Positions 50,783 through 64,000 of a DNA stretch of 64,000 nucleotides are shown one piece after another. The notes under the pieces were generated by a model. It did not search any database. It had not been told where the DNA came from and worked only from the letters and a program-made list of their open reading frames with translations. Position 1 is the first letter of the stretch. Each line of letters starts with the position of its first letter. The stretch covers positions 394,501-458,500 of the forward strand of contig NZ_CP080623.1 of NCBI RefSeq assembly GCF_019599045.1. Direction: 5' to 3'. This stretch comes from Roseovarius sp. SCSIO 43702. Lineage in GTDB: Bacteria; Pseudomonadota; Alphaproteobacteria; Rhodobacterales; Rhodobacteraceae. A program made the position numbers and the translations under genes.

Positions 50783-51763
50783 ATGTCCAAGCTGGTTACG
50801 GTCTACGGGGGTTCGGGGTTCGTGGGCCGCTACATCGTGCGCCGACTGGCCAGGGACGGCTGGCGCGTGCGCGTGGCGGTGCGTCGCCCGAACGAGGCGA
50901 TGCATGTGACGACCTACGGGGTCGTCGGACAGGTGGCGCCCGTCTTCTGCAACATTCGCAACGACGACAGCGTGCGCGCCGCGGCGCAAGGCGTCGATGC
51001 CGTGATCAACTGCGTGGGCACCTTCGATGCCGGAGGCAAGAACAATTTCGAGGCCGTGCAGGACAAGGGCGCGGAGCGCGTGGCGCGCATCGCCGCCGAG
51101 GAAGGGGTGACCCACCTAGTGCAGATTTCGGCGATCGGGGCCGATGCCGACTCTGATAGCGGCTATGCCCGGACCAAGGCGCAGGGCGAAGAAGCGGTGA
51201 TCGAGCATTTTCCGAACGCGGTGATCCTGCGCCCGTCCGTCATTTTCGGCGCCGAGGACCAGTTCTTCAACCGTTTCGCCGGGATGACCCGGATGAGTCC
51301 GGTCCTGCCGCTGGTGGGCGCGGAGACGAAGTTCCAGCCCGTCTATGTCGATGACGTGGCCGCCGCCGCTGTGGCCGGCGTGACGGGCGAGGCCGCGCCC
51401 GGCATCTACGAGTTGGGCGGCCCCGAGACCGCCACCTTCCGCGAGTTGATGAAGCGGATGCTCGAGACAATCCATCGCCGGCGCATGATCGTGAACATCC
51501 CCTTCTTCGTGGCTGCGCCCATGGCGGCGCTCATGTGGGTGGCCAACTTCCTGACCTTCGGGCTTGTGCCGATGCCCATCACGCGAGACCAGGTCAAGAA
51601 CCTCAGGCGCGACAACGTGGTCGCCGAGGGCGCCCGGACATTCGCCGACCTCGGAATCCAGCCGCGGTCGATGGAGGCGATTTTGCCGGACTATCTGTGG
51701 CGCTTCCGCCCCTCGGGGCAATACGCCGCCATCAAGGATAGCGCGAAGAACCTGCGCACCTGA
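50783..51763 (+). CDS. Complex I NDUFA9-like NAD(P)-binding protein
   Basis: A 326-aa atypical short-chain dehydrogenase. The N-terminal Rossmann motif is [23 protein letters not shown], followed by [24 protein letters not shown] with the Tyr-x3-Lys of the family. [22 protein letters not shown] and [12 protein letters not shown] are characteristic of the NDUFA9/NuoQ group. In alphaproteobacteria this protein is an accessory subunit of, or is associated with, NADH:quinone oxidoreductase. The start at 50783 is set by AAGGAGG. It lies 16 bp before uppP. Confidence 0.9.
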   Translation: MSKLVTVYGGSGFVGRYIVRRLARDGWRVRVAVRRPNEAMHVTTYGVVGQVAPVFCNIRNDDSVRAAAQGVDAVINCVGTFDAGGKNNFEAVQDKGAERVARIAAEEGVTHLVQISAIGADADSDSGYARTKAQGEEAVIEHFPNAVILRPSVIFGAEDQFFNRFAGMTRMSPVLPLVGAETKFQPVYVDDVAAAAVAGVTGEAAPGIYELGGPETATFRELMKRMLETIHRRRMIVNIPFFVAAPMAALMWVANFLTFGLVPMPITRDQVKNLRRDNVVAEGARTFADLGIQPRSMEAILPDYLWRFRPSGQYAAIKDSAKNLRT

Positions 51764-51779
51764 AGGGCGGGTCGTTTTC

Positions 51780-52583
51780 ATGTCCGACACCACGCTCGTG
51801 GCGGCCTTTCTCGGGCTGGTCGAGGGGCTGACCGAGTTCATTCCGGTGTCTTCCACCGGACATCTGCTGCTCGCCGCGCATTTCATCGGGTTCGAAAGCC
51901 CCGCGCACACCTTCGAGGTGGTGATCCAGCTTGGCGCGGTGCTCGCGATCCTCTTCGTCTACTTCGCGAAGCTCTGGCAAGTGGCGCGGGACGTGCCGCA
52001 TGACCCGGCGGCGCGTCGTTTCGTGGCGAGCATCCTGCTGGCCTTCCTGCCTGCGGCCGTGGTCGGGATCATGGCGCACGGTTTCATCAAGGCGGTGCTG
52101 TTCGAGACGCCATCGCTTATCGCGCTGATGCTGATCCTCGGGGGTGTGGTTCTTCTCTTCGTGGACCGTTTCGCACCTGCTCCGAGGCACGAGGATGCCA
52201 TGCGCCTGCCGCTTCACGTCGCGCTGGCGGTGGGGATCTTCCAGTGTCTCGCGATGGTGCCGGGGACAAGCCGATCCGGCGCGACGATCGTGGGGGCGCT
52301 GCTGATGGGAGTGAGCAAGCGTGCGGCGGCGGAGTTCTCGTTTTTCCTGTCGATGCCGACTATGGCCGGGGCCTTCGCCTATGACCTGTGGAAGAACCGT
52401 GACGTGCTCGACATGAGCGCGATGGGCGATATCGCGGTGGGCTTCGTGGTGGCGTTCCTGAGCGCGGTGGTGGTGGTCCGGTGGCTCCTCGATTTCGTGA
52501 GCAGGCACGGCTACGCCCCCTTCGGATGGTGGCGAATCGGGGTCGGGGGAGTGGTGTTGCTGCTGATCTGGGGCGGTGCCTGA
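51780..52583 (+). CDS. uppP: Undecaprenyl-diphosphate phosphatase
   Basis: A 267-aa integral membrane enzyme (BacA/UppP) that dephosphorylates undecaprenyl diphosphate to recycle the peptidoglycan lipid carrier. Both catalytic signatures are present: [20 protein letters not shown] near the N-terminus with the Glu and Ser residues, and [19 protein letters not shown] in the second half. About seven to eight hydrophobic helices are visible. The length is normal. The start is ATG 51780, and the upstream gene ends at 51763. About 160 bp downstream, before gltD, carries an inverted repeat. Confidence 0.96.
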   Translation: MSDTTLVAAFLGLVEGLTEFIPVSSTGHLLLAAHFIGFESPAHTFEVVIQLGAVLAILFVYFAKLWQVARDVPHDPAARRFVASILLAFLPAAVVGIMAHGFIKAVLFETPSLIALMLILGGVVLLFVDRFAPAPRHEDAMRLPLHVALAVGIFQCLAMVPGTSRSGATIVGALLMGVSKRAAAEFSFFLSMPTMAGAFAYDLWKNRDVLDMSAMGDIAVGFVVAFLSAVVVVRWLLDFVSRHGYAPFGWWRIGVGGVVLLLIWGGA

Positions 52584-52601
52584 AATTTATGGCAGCAATA
52601 G

Positions 52602-52668
52602 TTACCTAAAAAATGAAGGGCGTGGGATAATTCTTGCCAGGTCCGCCAACTTTCTCTTATTTAGGTAA
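52602..52668. repeat. 9-bp perfect inverted repeat in the uppP-gltD gap
   Basis: ttacctaaa at 52602-52610 is exactly complementary to 52660-52668, with 49 bp between the arms. Two further pairs form after one mismatch (AA at 52612-52613 with TT at 52657-52658). The AT-rich arms stand out in this GC-rich window. They may be paired operator half-sites for gltD or a downstream element of uppP. Confidence 0.5.
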
Positions 52669-52742
52669 GTATAGCTGACTTTTAATTCGATTTCCACTTG
52701 CGTAATGGTGGCGGGCCGGAAGTGAGTGTCGGAGATCGAGCC

Positions 52743-54176
52743 GTGGCCAAGCAACCCATGTTGAAATTCGTGAGCGTCGAACGGGATATGCCCGAGAAGC
52801 GTGACGCGAGTTTGCGCAAGCAGGATTTCCATGAAATCTACGCGGAGTTCGCGGATGCGAAAGCGCGCGAGCAGGCGGGCCGGTGCAGCCAATGCGGCGT
52901 GCCTTACTGCCAGAGCCATTGCCCCCTGCACAACAACATCCCCGACTGGTTGCGCCTCACCGCCGAGGGGCGGCTGCGCGAAGCCTACGAGCTGAGCCAG
53001 GCCACGAATACCTTCCCCGAGATCTGCGGCCGCATCTGTCCGCAGGACCGGCTTTGCGAGGGCAATTGCGTCATCGAGAAATCCGGCCATGGCACGGTGA
53101 CGATCGGGGCTGTCGAGAAATACATCACAGATACCGCGTGGGAAAAGGGATGGGTCGACGTGCCGAGCCCCGACGAGGAGCGCAGTGAAAGCGTGGGCAT
53201 CATCGGCGCCGGTCCCGGCGGGCTTGCCGCGGCGGACGTGCTGCGCCGCGCGGGCGTGCAGGTCACGATCTATGACCGATACGATCGGGCGGGCGGGCTC
53301 ATGACCTACGGGATTCCGGGCTTCAAGCTCGAGAAGGACGTCGTCATGCGCCGTATCGCGCAGCTTGAACGGGGCGGCGTGGAATTCGTACTCAACTGCA
53401 ACGTCGGCGAGGACCTGAGCTTTGCCGCCATCCGGGGCAAGCACGATGCGGTGCTGATTGCCACGGGGGTCTATGAATCAAGGGAATTGAACGGTCCAGG
53501 CGCCGGGGCCAGGGGGATCGTCCGCGCCATCGACTACCTCACCGCGAGCAACCGGGTGTCCTTCGGCGACGAGGTGCCGGAATTCACCAGCGGCGAGTTG
53601 AACGCGCAGGGCAAACGGGTGGTGGTCATTGGCGGCGGCGACACGGCGATGGATTGCGTGCGCACGGCCGTGCGGCAGGGCGCAGAAAGCGTGAAATGCC
53701 TTTATCGCCGCGACCGGGCGAACATGCCGGGCAGCCAGCGCGAGGTGGCCAATGCCGAGGAGGAGGGCATCGTCTTTGAGTGGCTGAGCGCGCCCAAGGG
53801 GTTCGTGGGTGACGCGGTCGAGGCGGTGAAGGTCCAGCAGATGCGCCTTGGCGCGCCCGATGCGACGGGTCGGCAGGCGCCCGAGGAGATCGAGGGCGCG
53901 GTGGTGGACGAGCCCGCGGACCTCGTCATCAAGGCGCTGGGTTTCGAGGCCGAGGACTTGCCCGCGCTCTGGGACGAGCCCGAGCTCGAGGTGACGCGCT
54001 GGGGCACGGTGAAGGCCGAGTTCGGCACCGGACGCACCGCGCTTCCGGGGGTCTATGCGGTGGGCGATATCGTGCGCGGGGCGAGCCTCGTGGTCTGGGC
54101 GATCCGCGACGGGCGCGACGCGGCGGAGGCGATCCTTTCGGAGCTTGGTGGCGTGCAGGCGATGGCGGCTGAATAG
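52743..54176 (+). CDS. gltD: Glutamate synthase small (beta) subunit
   Basis: A 477-aa NADPH-oxidising subunit of glutamate synthase that feeds electrons to GltB. The N-terminal Fe-S motifs are CSQCGVPYCQSHCP and CGRICPQDRLCEGNC. The FAD site is VGIIGAGPGGLAAADVL and the NADPH site is VVVIGGGDTAMDCVRTA. The C-terminal FAD contact is LPGVYAVGDIVRGASLVVWAIRDGRDAA. It starts at GTG 52743 (translated MAKQPMLKFVSVERDMPE) with GGAGA 7 bp upstream; the longer ATG frame at 52698 is not needed. In many alphaproteobacteria gltB precedes gltD; here gltD comes first and is separated from gltB by the GFA-family gene. Confidence 0.95.
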   Translation: MAKQPMLKFVSVERDMPEKRDASLRKQDFHEIYAEFADAKAREQAGRCSQCGVPYCQSHCPLHNNIPDWLRLTAEGRLREAYELSQATNTFPEICGRICPQDRLCEGNCVIEKSGHGTVTIGAVEKYITDTAWEKGWVDVPSPDEERSESVGIIGAGPGGLAAADVLRRAGVQVTIYDRYDRAGGLMTYGIPGFKLEKDVVMRRIAQLERGGVEFVLNCNVGEDLSFAAIRGKHDAVLIATGVYESRELNGPGAGARGIVRAIDYLTASNRVSFGDEVPEFTSGELNAQGKRVVVIGGGDTAMDCVRTAVRQGAESVKCLYRRDRANMPGSQREVANAEEEGIVFEWLSAPKGFVGDAVEAVKVQQMRLGAPDATGRQAPEEIEGAVVDEPADLVIKALGFEAEDLPALWDEPELEVTRWGTVKAEFGTGRTALPGVYAVGDIVRGASLVVWAIRDGRDAAEAILSELGGVQAMAAE

Positions 54177-54197
54177 ATGATGAAGCGTCCGAACGGA

Positions 54198-54233
54198 ACG
54201 TCGGTATCTACGTCGGTATCCACGTCGGTATCG
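54198..54233 (+). repeat. Three tandem copies of a 12-bp unit
   Basis: acgtcggtatc followed by T, C or G is repeated three times without gaps, starting 22 bp after the gltD stop. A partial fourth copy (tgtcggt) follows. It is short, non-coding, and may vary in copy number or bind a regulator of the gltB side. Confidence 0.8.
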
Positions 54234-54310
54234 TGTCGGTGCATTTGCCGACCGGGGGCTGACGGTGGGTCAATAATGCTGACGTTGCAGGCGGAAAGGG
54301 CGATGCAGTG

Positions 54311-54732
54311 ATGAAGGGGCGATGCCTGTGCGGGGCCGTGGAAATCGCTGTGGAGGGCGCCCAGGAGCATGAGATCGGCGCGTGTCATTGCCGGATGTGT
54401 CAACGCTGGTCGGGTGGTGTCTTCGTCTGTTTCCGCGCCGAAGCGGAGGCCGTGCATGTGCGGGGTGATGTGGCGCGTCATGCGTCCTCGGATTTTGCCG
54501 AGCGCGCGTTCTGTCCGATCTGCGGGTCGCATCTGTGGATGCGCGATACGGACCGCGACGGCGCGCCCTATGACTTGATGCCGGGATTGTTCGAAGCCGC
54601 GCGGGACTGGCCGCTTCGCTCCGAGATATACAGTGATCGCGCCATGGCCTCGGTCCGCTTGGAGGGGGCGCATTCGCGCATCTCGCGTACTGCATTCGAA
54701 GCAGAAAATGAACATGTCGAAGGAGACATGAC

Positions 54733-54736
<4 letters not shown>
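54311..54736 (+). CDS. GFA-family (glutathione-dependent formaldehyde-activating-like) zinc protein
   Basis: A 141-aa protein with the CENP-V/GFA fold. Zinc ligands are in RCLCGAVEIAV, GACHCRMCQRWSGGVFV and FCPICGSHLWMRD. Most proteins of this fold have no proven formaldehyde-related activity and the function here is unknown. The last codons overlap the gltB start by 4 bp (ATGA), so it is translationally coupled to gltB. This is an odd position between the two glutamate synthase genes. GTG 54308 is an alternative start directly before the ATG. Confidence 0.85.
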
Positions 54737-59258
<4,522 letters not shown>

Positions 59259-59262
<4 letters not shown>

Positions 59263-60347
59263 TGCTTCGGATCGCCACGACACTTGTCGCGCTGACCACG
59301 GCGGGCGCATCGGCCTGGGCGCAGGGGGAGAGTTGCCCCGCGCCGATCAGGCCGGGTGAATATACCGTCGCCCCGACGGATGCTATGGCGGTGGGCGACC
59401 TCATCGGCGGGGGCTATGGAATGCGCCTTGTTGCGCCGGCGGATGCCCGAAAGGACCGGGCGACGGTCAGCGTCGAGGCGTGTGCATCCGGCTTCATCAT
59501 ATCGGCCATGAGCCAGGACGGCATCCCGTTCGAGTGGAAGATGCGCCTTCAGGACTGGAGGGCGGAGAACGGCCAGACCTACACCGGGTCCTGGAAGAAC
59601 AAGTTCATGACGATCAAGATGGATGTCGTCCTGACCGACCCGAGGACCATGGCGATGCAATCGCATCTGAGCGCGACGGCGGGTGGCGGCAGTGTCCGGG
59701 CGCAGCCGGTTGCCGTGGGTCAGCATGTGGACCAGGGGCCGGTAGAGCCGTATGAATGCCGATGCCGATCCGAATTGCAGAAATGGATCGACGGACGGAT
59801 CGAAAATGCGCGCACCTTGCGCGATCTTTTCGGGAACATGGCCTATCGGCAACGGCCGGATATCTTCCCGCCCGACAACAAGGCCAAGTATGACCGCAAA
59901 TGGAAGCCGTCCGTCTACAAGCAGGTGATCTACACCATGGCGGGCCTGGAGGTCAGCTTTGACGAGGCGGCCGAGCTTGTCGCGCGTGAACGCTGGCCCG
60001 AGCAGATGCCCGACAGCCAAAAGAGCGCGGCCGAGACCGGTAGCGTCTCCGACTACTACGTGCCCGAGGATGGCGAGGATGACGGCACCGGCACGGCGAC
60101 GGTGGCCTATACCAATCTCGCCAATTGCGAGGTGACCTATGGCGCCGCCTATCGCGACGAGTGCTTCCCGCGCATCGAGCGGCATTCGACCGAGGTGCAC
60201 GAGGGGGTGCATGTCGCGACCTGCCTCGATTGGCGCAAACGGATCAGCGAGCATCCGGACCTTCACGAGCAAGCCGACGACGAGGTGAAGGCCTATGGCG
60301 CGGAGATAGATTTCCTCGAGAGCTGGATCGGCGACAACTGTCAGTGA
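59259..60347 (+). CDS. Secreted protein with HExxH zinc-peptidase-like motif, unknown function
   Basis: A 362-aa protein with a Sec signal peptide (LRIATTLVALTTAGASAWA, cleavage after AQ) and eight or more cysteines in the mature part, suggesting disulfides in the periplasm. The C-terminal domain holds HSTEVHEGVHVATC, a H-E-x-x-H motif at residues 314-318, followed by acidic candidates for a third zinc ligand in DDEVKAYGAEIDF. This pattern suggests a gluzincin-type metallopeptidase, but no family could be named. A middle segment CRCRSELQKWIDGRIENARTL precedes a proline-rich stretch. It overlaps gltB by 4 bp (ATGA), an unexpected coupling for an exported protein. ATG 59262 is an equally good start. 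Confidence 0.75.
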
Positions 60348-60402
60348 GCTGGTGGAACCACCGATGGGCCGGGGGCGTTCCTTCGGTTCTGGAGGTGCGC
60401 CC

Positions 60403-60897
60403 ATGTCCGAACTTCTCATCGTCATCTTTGAAAGCCCCGACGGGGCCGAGCGGCTCGACGCCGCGCTGAAACCGCTGCGCGACGAACAGCGGCTCGAGAC
60501 GCAGGACATCGTGATCGCGGTGCGCGATGCCGATGGCGAGCTGCACCTCTCGACGCCCGCGAACGTGCCGGTGGCGCAGACCCTGGGCGGTATCGCCTGG
60601 GGGGCGGTGCTGGGGGCCGCGTTCATGATGCCGGTGGCGGGCGCGATCGCCGGCGGCGCGGTGGGGGCCGTCACCGGCCAGTTGCGCGATCCGGGGCTAG
60701 ATTCGGCGTTCACCGAGGAAATCGGCCGCACGCTTCGTCCCGGCGGGTCGGCTCTCTGCCTCTGGGTGCGCGACATGGACGAGGCGGCGCTGCGCGAGGT
60801 GGTCGAGAGCTTCGATGGCGGGGGCCGTATCGTGCAGTCGCCCCTCTCTCCCGAGGACGAGGCGCGCCTTCAGGAGGCGCTGGACCGCGGCGGGTAA
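60403..60897 (+). CDS. DUF1269-like glycine-zipper membrane protein
   Basis: A 164-aa protein starting MSELLIVIFESPDGAERLD after GGAGG. The centre is a glycine-rich hydrophobic segment, AWGAVLGAAFMMPVAGAIAGGAVGAVTG in outline, as in DUF1269 proteins. It is flanked by a ferredoxin-like N-terminal part (LVIVIFES, DIVIAVRDADG) and a C-terminal SALCLWVRDMDEAALREVV. Such proteins are predicted to sit in or at the membrane; their function is not established. The gene is 55 bp downstream of the HExxH protein in the same direction and may end that transcription unit. Confidence 0.75.
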   Translation: MSELLIVIFESPDGAERLDAALKPLRDEQRLETQDIVIAVRDADGELHLSTPANVPVAQTLGGIAWGAVLGAAFMMPVAGAIAGGAVGAVTGQLRDPGLDSAFTEEIGRTLRPGGSALCLWVRDMDEAALREVVESFDGGGRIVQSPLSPEDEARLQEALDRGG

Positions 60898-61012
60898 GGC
60901 TGCCACACCGGCGCGGGACGCGCACGCGCCCTCACGCGCCTTGTTGTATGCGTCGTGCCGTTCCCGTAGTCTGGCCTGCGTGCCGTTGCGGCGCACGGAG
61001 CCTGGGGGGGCG

Positions 61013-61639
61013 ATGTCAGAAAGGGATACATCCGCGATCGGGCTGGAGAAGCTCATTGCCTGCCCGCATTGTGATGCGGTCTACGAGGTCGTGGAAGTGG
61101 CGCCGCGCGAACGGGCGGTCTGCGTGCGCTGTCATACCGTGCTGATCGCGCCGCGCCGCAAGGCGGGCAAGCAGATCATCGCGCTGGCGACGGCGGTTCT
61201 CATTCTCATCATTGCGGCGATGCTGCTGCCCTTTCTGTCGATAGATGCCGGCGGGCTCGAGCACCGGGCCTCGATCCTCACCACGGCGTTCAGCTTCACG
61301 GGGCCGCTCACGCTCCTGTCGCTGGTGGTGCTGGGGTTCATCGTGGTGATCCCGATGCTGCGCCTGACGCTGCTGGTCTACGTGCTGGGCCCGGTGGTGC
61401 AGGACCGTCCGCCCGCGCGTTATGCCGCGCAGGCGTTCCGGGTGTCGGAGGCGCTTCGCCCCTGGTCCATGGCCGAGGTCTTCGCCATCGGCTGTGCCGT
61501 GGCGCTCGTGAAGCTGGGGGACCTGGCGCAGATCCATTTCGGCCCCGCCTTCTGGATGTTCACCGCGCTCGTCATCATCGTGGTGGCGACCGATATGCTC
61601 TTGTGCAGGTACTCGATATGGAAGTCGCTGGAAACGTGA
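61013..61639 (+). CDS. Paraquat-inducible protein A-like protein (first half-length PqiA)
   Basis: A 208-aa membrane protein of the PqiA family, half the length of E. coli PqiA. The N-terminal zinc-ribbon cysteines are ACPHCDAVYEV and CVRCHTVLI, followed by four membrane helices (QIIALATAVLILIIAAMLLPFL, TLLSLVVLGFIVVI and two more). Family segments include EALRPWSMAEVFAIG. PqiA proteins work with MCE proteins of the PqiB type in lipid transport across the envelope. The gene overlaps the second PqiA gene by 22 bp. The start ATG 61013 follows GGGGGGGC. Confidence 0.9.
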   Translation: MSERDTSAIGLEKLIACPHCDAVYEVVEVAPRERAVCVRCHTVLIAPRRKAGKQIIALATAVLILIIAAMLLPFLSIDAGGLEHRASILTTAFSFTGPLTLLSLVVLGFIVVIPMLRLTLLVYVLGPVVQDRPPARYAAQAFRVSEALRPWSMAEVFAIGCAVALVKLGDLAQIHFGPAFWMFTALVIIVVATDMLLCRYSIWKSLET

Positions 61640-62304
61640 AGACGGCGCGGCAGATGGGCCTTGTCGCGTGCACGCGCTGCACGCGGGTCTGGCCGATGGG
61701 CACCGAGACCTGCGGGCGCTGCGGCCATCACCTCGAATCGCGCGACACCGAGTCGCTTCAGCGCGTGTGGGCGTGGCTGATCGTGGGCATGGTGTGCTAT
61801 GTCCCGGCCAATATCTACCCGATGTTGCGCACGACCACGCTTGTCAGCACGCAGGAAAACACCATCGTCGGCGGCGCGATCGAGCTTGGTTTGCACGGCA
61901 ACTGGGGCATCGCCATCGTGATCCTCGTCGCGAGCGTCCTGATCCCGGTGGGCAAGTTCATCGCCATCGGGGGCCTGGCCATCGGCGTGCAGCATCGTCC
62001 CGCGCTGAGCTCGATCCGGCGCCAGCAGCTCTACGAGGTAGTCGAGTTCATCGGGCGCTGGTCGATGATCGACGTCTTCGTCGTCGCGATCCTGTCGTCG
62101 CTGGTGCAGCTTCAGGCGCTGGCCTCGATCAAGCCGGGCCCCGCCAGCCTGTTCTTCGCGCTCTCGGTCATCTTCACGATGCTGTCGGCACAAAGCTTTG
62201 ACAGCCGGATGATCTGGGATAGTGACGACTCCGGTGCCGGGCCCGCGCCGGGCCCCTCCGACGAAACCGCCTCACAAGGACAAAGCCCCCGTGCCATCGG
62301 ATAG
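61618..62304 (+). CDS. Paraquat-inducible protein A-like protein (second half-length PqiA)
   Basis: A 228-aa homologue of the preceding protein, matching the second half of E. coli PqiA. The cysteines ACTRCTRVWPMGTETCGRCGHH form the zinc ribbon. Membrane helices include VWAWLIVGMVCYVPANIYPM, IVILVASVLIPVGKFIAI and FFALSVIFTMLSA, with EFIGRWSMIDVFVVAIL as the family motif. The last 30 residues are a flexible acidic/Pro tail. It overlaps the first pqiA-like gene by 22 bp and the MCE gene by about 14 bp. The start could also be GTG 61603 or the Met 12 codons downstream. Confidence 0.9.
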   Translation: MEVAGNVKTARQMGLVACTRCTRVWPMGTETCGRCGHHLESRDTESLQRVWAWLIVGMVCYVPANIYPMLRTTTLVSTQENTIVGGAIELGLHGNWGIAIVILVASVLIPVGKFIAIGGLAIGVQHRPALSSIRRQQLYEVVEFIGRWSMIDVFVVAILSSLVQLQALASIKPGPASLFFALSVIFTMLSAQSFDSRMIWDSDDSGAGPAPGPSDETASQGQSPRAIG

Positions 62305-64000
62305 CTCGACCCCCCCTCCCGTTCCCGTCAAGTCGGCCCGCAAGAGCCTTTGGGAGCGGCTTTCGATCGTCTGGATCGTGCCGCTGGCGGCCCTGGTCGT
62401 GGTGCTTGGCGTCGCGTGGAACGCCTATGCCGAACGCGGGCCACTGATCGAGATCTCGTTCGAGAACGCGTCGGGTATCAATGCCGGCGAGACGGAGGTG
62501 CGCTATCGCGACGTGGCGGTGGGCCTGGTCGAGAAAGTCAGCTTCTCGCGCGACCTGGGCAGCGTGATCGTCTCGGTCCGGCTGAGCAAGGACGTGGCCG
62601 AGTTCGTGGACGAGGAGGCGAAGTTCTGGGTGGTCCGCCCCAAGGTGACGACGCAAGGGGTCTCGGGGCTGAACACCGTGCTGACCGGCGTCTATATCGA
62701 GGGCGTGTGGGACAACGAGGCGGGCGGGCTCGCCCCCCGGTTCGCCGGTCTGTCGGACCCGCCGCTGGAACGGGCGGGGCAGACCGGGCTTCGCGTGCAG
62801 CTGAGGGCTTCGGGCAAGGTGGCGCTGACCGAGAATGCGCCCATCGTCTATCGCGGGATCACCGTGGGCCGTGTGGGCAAGACCTCGATCTCGGCGGACG
62901 GATCGACGGCGGAGGCCGAGGCGATGATCTTCGCCCCGCATGACCGGCTTGTCACCACGGCGACGCGGTTCTGGGACACGTCGGGTTTCGAGTTCTCGAT
63001 CGGGCCGAACGGCGCCGTGCTCGATTTCTCATCGCTGGCCTCGCTGGTCTCGGGCGGCCTGACCTTCGGCACCATCGTGTCGGGTGGAGAAGGGGTCACG
63101 CCGGGCGAGACCTTCAGCGTCTACGCGGACGAGGCCGACGCGCGCGCGAGCCTTTTCTCGGGCGAGGAGGGCGATGCGCTCAACGTCTCGGTGATCTTCG
63201 ACGAGAACGTCGCGGGCCTGGCCGTGGATTCGGCGGTCGAGCTGAACGGTATCCAGATCGGGCAGGTGACGGCGATCAACGGGCTGGTCGATCCCAAGCG
63301 GTTCGGCGACAACCATGCGCGCCTTCTCGCGACGCTGGCGATCGTGCCGGGGCGGCTTGGCCTCGACCAGGAGGGCGACAAGGAGGACGCCGCGCTCGAC
63401 TTCCTGAAGGAGCGGGTGGCCGAGGGGCTGCGCGCGCGGCTCGTGACGGCGTCGATCCTGACAGGGGGCCTCAAGGTCGAGCTGATCGAGGTGCCCGATG
63501 CGCCCGAAGAGGTCCTGTCGATCCCCGAGGACGGACTTCCCAGCATCCCCACCACCGAAAGCAACATCTCGGACGTGTCGGCCTCGGCGGAAGGGGTGTT
63601 CAAGCGCATCAACGCGCTTCCGGTCGAGGAAGTGATGAACGGCGCGATCGAACTGATGGCGAGCCTCAACGCGCTTGCCTCGAACGAGGAGACGCGCGCC
63701 GTGCCGGGGCAGATCAACGGCCTTCTGAGCGATGCGCGGGGGCTGGTGAACTCCGAGGAGGTGCAGGCGATCCCGAAACGGATCGCGGCCGTGACCGACG
63801 AGTTGGAGCAGGTGATCGCCCAGATCAACGAGCAGGAGGTGGTCGCAAGGCTCGGCGCGGCGATCGACAGTGCCTCGGCGTCGGCGAAAAGCGTCTCGGG
63901 CGCGGTCGAGGGCGTGCCGGAGCTTGTCGAGAAGATCGACCAGGTGGCGGCCAATCTCGGCAAGGTGAACGCAGAGAAGCTGGGCAATCAGCTCGGCTCG
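62291..64000 (+). CDS. pqiB: PqiB-like MCE-domain protein (5' part, runs off the window)
   Basis: At least 570 residues of a protein with one N-terminal membrane helix (IVWIVPLAALVVVLGVAWNAY) and repeated MCE domains. The first begins GPLIEISFENASGINAGETEVRYRDVAVGLV, the second around LRASGKVALTENAPIVYRGITVGRV, and the third around LNVSVIFDENVAGLAVDSAVELNGIQIGQV. This is the PqiB arrangement; such proteins form hexameric tunnels for lipid transport through the periplasm. The segment after 63600 is Ala/Glu-rich and helical, as in the PqiB coiled coil. The start at GTG 62291 is uncertain; in-frame GTGs at 62222 and 62234 would add an N-terminal Pro-rich piece. The stop lies beyond 64000. Confidence 0.88.
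   Translation, partial: MPSDSSTPPPVPVKSARKSLWERLSIVWIVPLAALVVVLGVAWNAYAERGPLIEISFENASGINAGETEVRYRDVAVGLVEKVSFSRDLGSVIVSVRLSKDVAEFVDEEAKFWVVRPKVTTQGVSGLNTVLTGVYIEGVWDNEAGGLAPRFAGLSDPPLERAGQTGLRVQLRASGKVALTENAPIVYRGITVGRVGKTSISADGSTAEAEAMIFAPHDRLVTTATRFWDTSGFEFSIGPNGAVLDFSSLASLVSGGLTFGTIVSGGEGVTPGETFSVYADEADARASLFSGEEGDALNVSVIFDENVAGLAVDSAVELNGIQIGQVTAINGLVDPKRFGDNHARLLATLAIVPGRLGLDQEGDKEDAALDFLKERVAEGLRARLVTASILTGGLKVELIEVPDAPEEVLSIPEDGLPSIPTTESNISDVSASAEGVFKRINALPVEEVMNGAIELMASLNALASNEETRAVPGQINGLLSDARGLVNSEEVQAIPKRIAAVTDELEQVIAQINEQEVVARLGAAIDSASASAKSVSGAVEGVPELVEKIDQVAANLGKVNAEKLGNQLGS

Overview
The window is GC-rich, densely packed, bacterial chromosomal DNA. It looks like a member of the Rhodobacterales (roseobacter/Paracoccus-like Alphaproteobacteria). 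This rests on a Paracoccus-style narK fusion upstream of narGHJI with a cysteine-poor Fnr-type regulator, an aa3-type oxidase subunit I, an NDUFA9-like gene, an MttB-family methyltransferase beside an old-yellow-enzyme demethylase, and a stand-alone Hint-domain protein. No phage, integrase, rRNA operon or CRISPR array was seen.

Layout. 1-5.5 kb: the 5' part of trkH (minus strand), then a tight plus-strand cluster of a non-pyrrolysine MttB-like methyltransferase, a flavin/Fe-S oxidoreductase and a cytochrome P450, probably for catabolism of a methylated amine or betaine. 5.5-8.7 kb: a hotdog thioesterase, rpe, a UDP-sugar epimerase and a LysR regulator. 8.9-19.2 kb: one long operon with two amidohydrolases, a complete dipeptide-type ABC importer and a thiamine-diphosphate enzyme, which looks like uptake and hydrolysis of an unknown N-containing substrate. 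19.3-25.3 kb: tRNA-Leu(UAG), a Hint protein, htpX behind a sigma-32-like promoter, and a copper module (DUF305 membrane protein, CopA ATPase, CueR) with a textbook 19-bp-spacer CueR promoter.

25.4-34.7 kb is the most unusual part. A LuxR-type regulator and a small partner gene diverge from a type I secretion locus. That locus encodes a 601-aa Asp/Gln-, Asn-Gly- and Gly-Ala-rich low-complexity protein, a 105-aa protein of unknown function, a 560-aa acidic protein with repeats containing Q-x-N motifs, an ABC exporter with glycine-rich tails at both ends, and an HlyD-type adaptor. The low-complexity protein is separated from the other genes by a 12-bp perfect hairpin. I infer a dedicated system for secreting a surface or biofilm matrix polymer. 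No experimentally described equivalent is known to me.

34.8-46.1 kb is a complete respiratory nitrate reductase locus (narK fusion, narG, narH, narJ, narI and a parvulin) opposite a NarR-like Fnr-family regulator, with two Fnr/Dnr-type sites between them. 46.6-50.1 kb holds a nitrosative-stress module: a lone cytochrome oxidase subunit I, the di-iron Fe-S repair protein RIC, an Rrf2/NsrR-type regulator with palindromic sites in the divergent promoter, and a DUF6522-like protein. 50.4-64 kb is more ordinary: tRNA-Leu(CAG), an NDUFA9-like protein, uppP, gltD, a GFA-family protein, gltB, a secreted protein with an HExxH motif, a DUF1269-like protein, two half-length PqiA proteins and the start of a PqiB/MCE protein that runs off the window.

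Start codons were chosen from ribosome-binding sites, overlaps and remembered family N-termini. No database search was possible, so family names rest on motif and sequence recognition.
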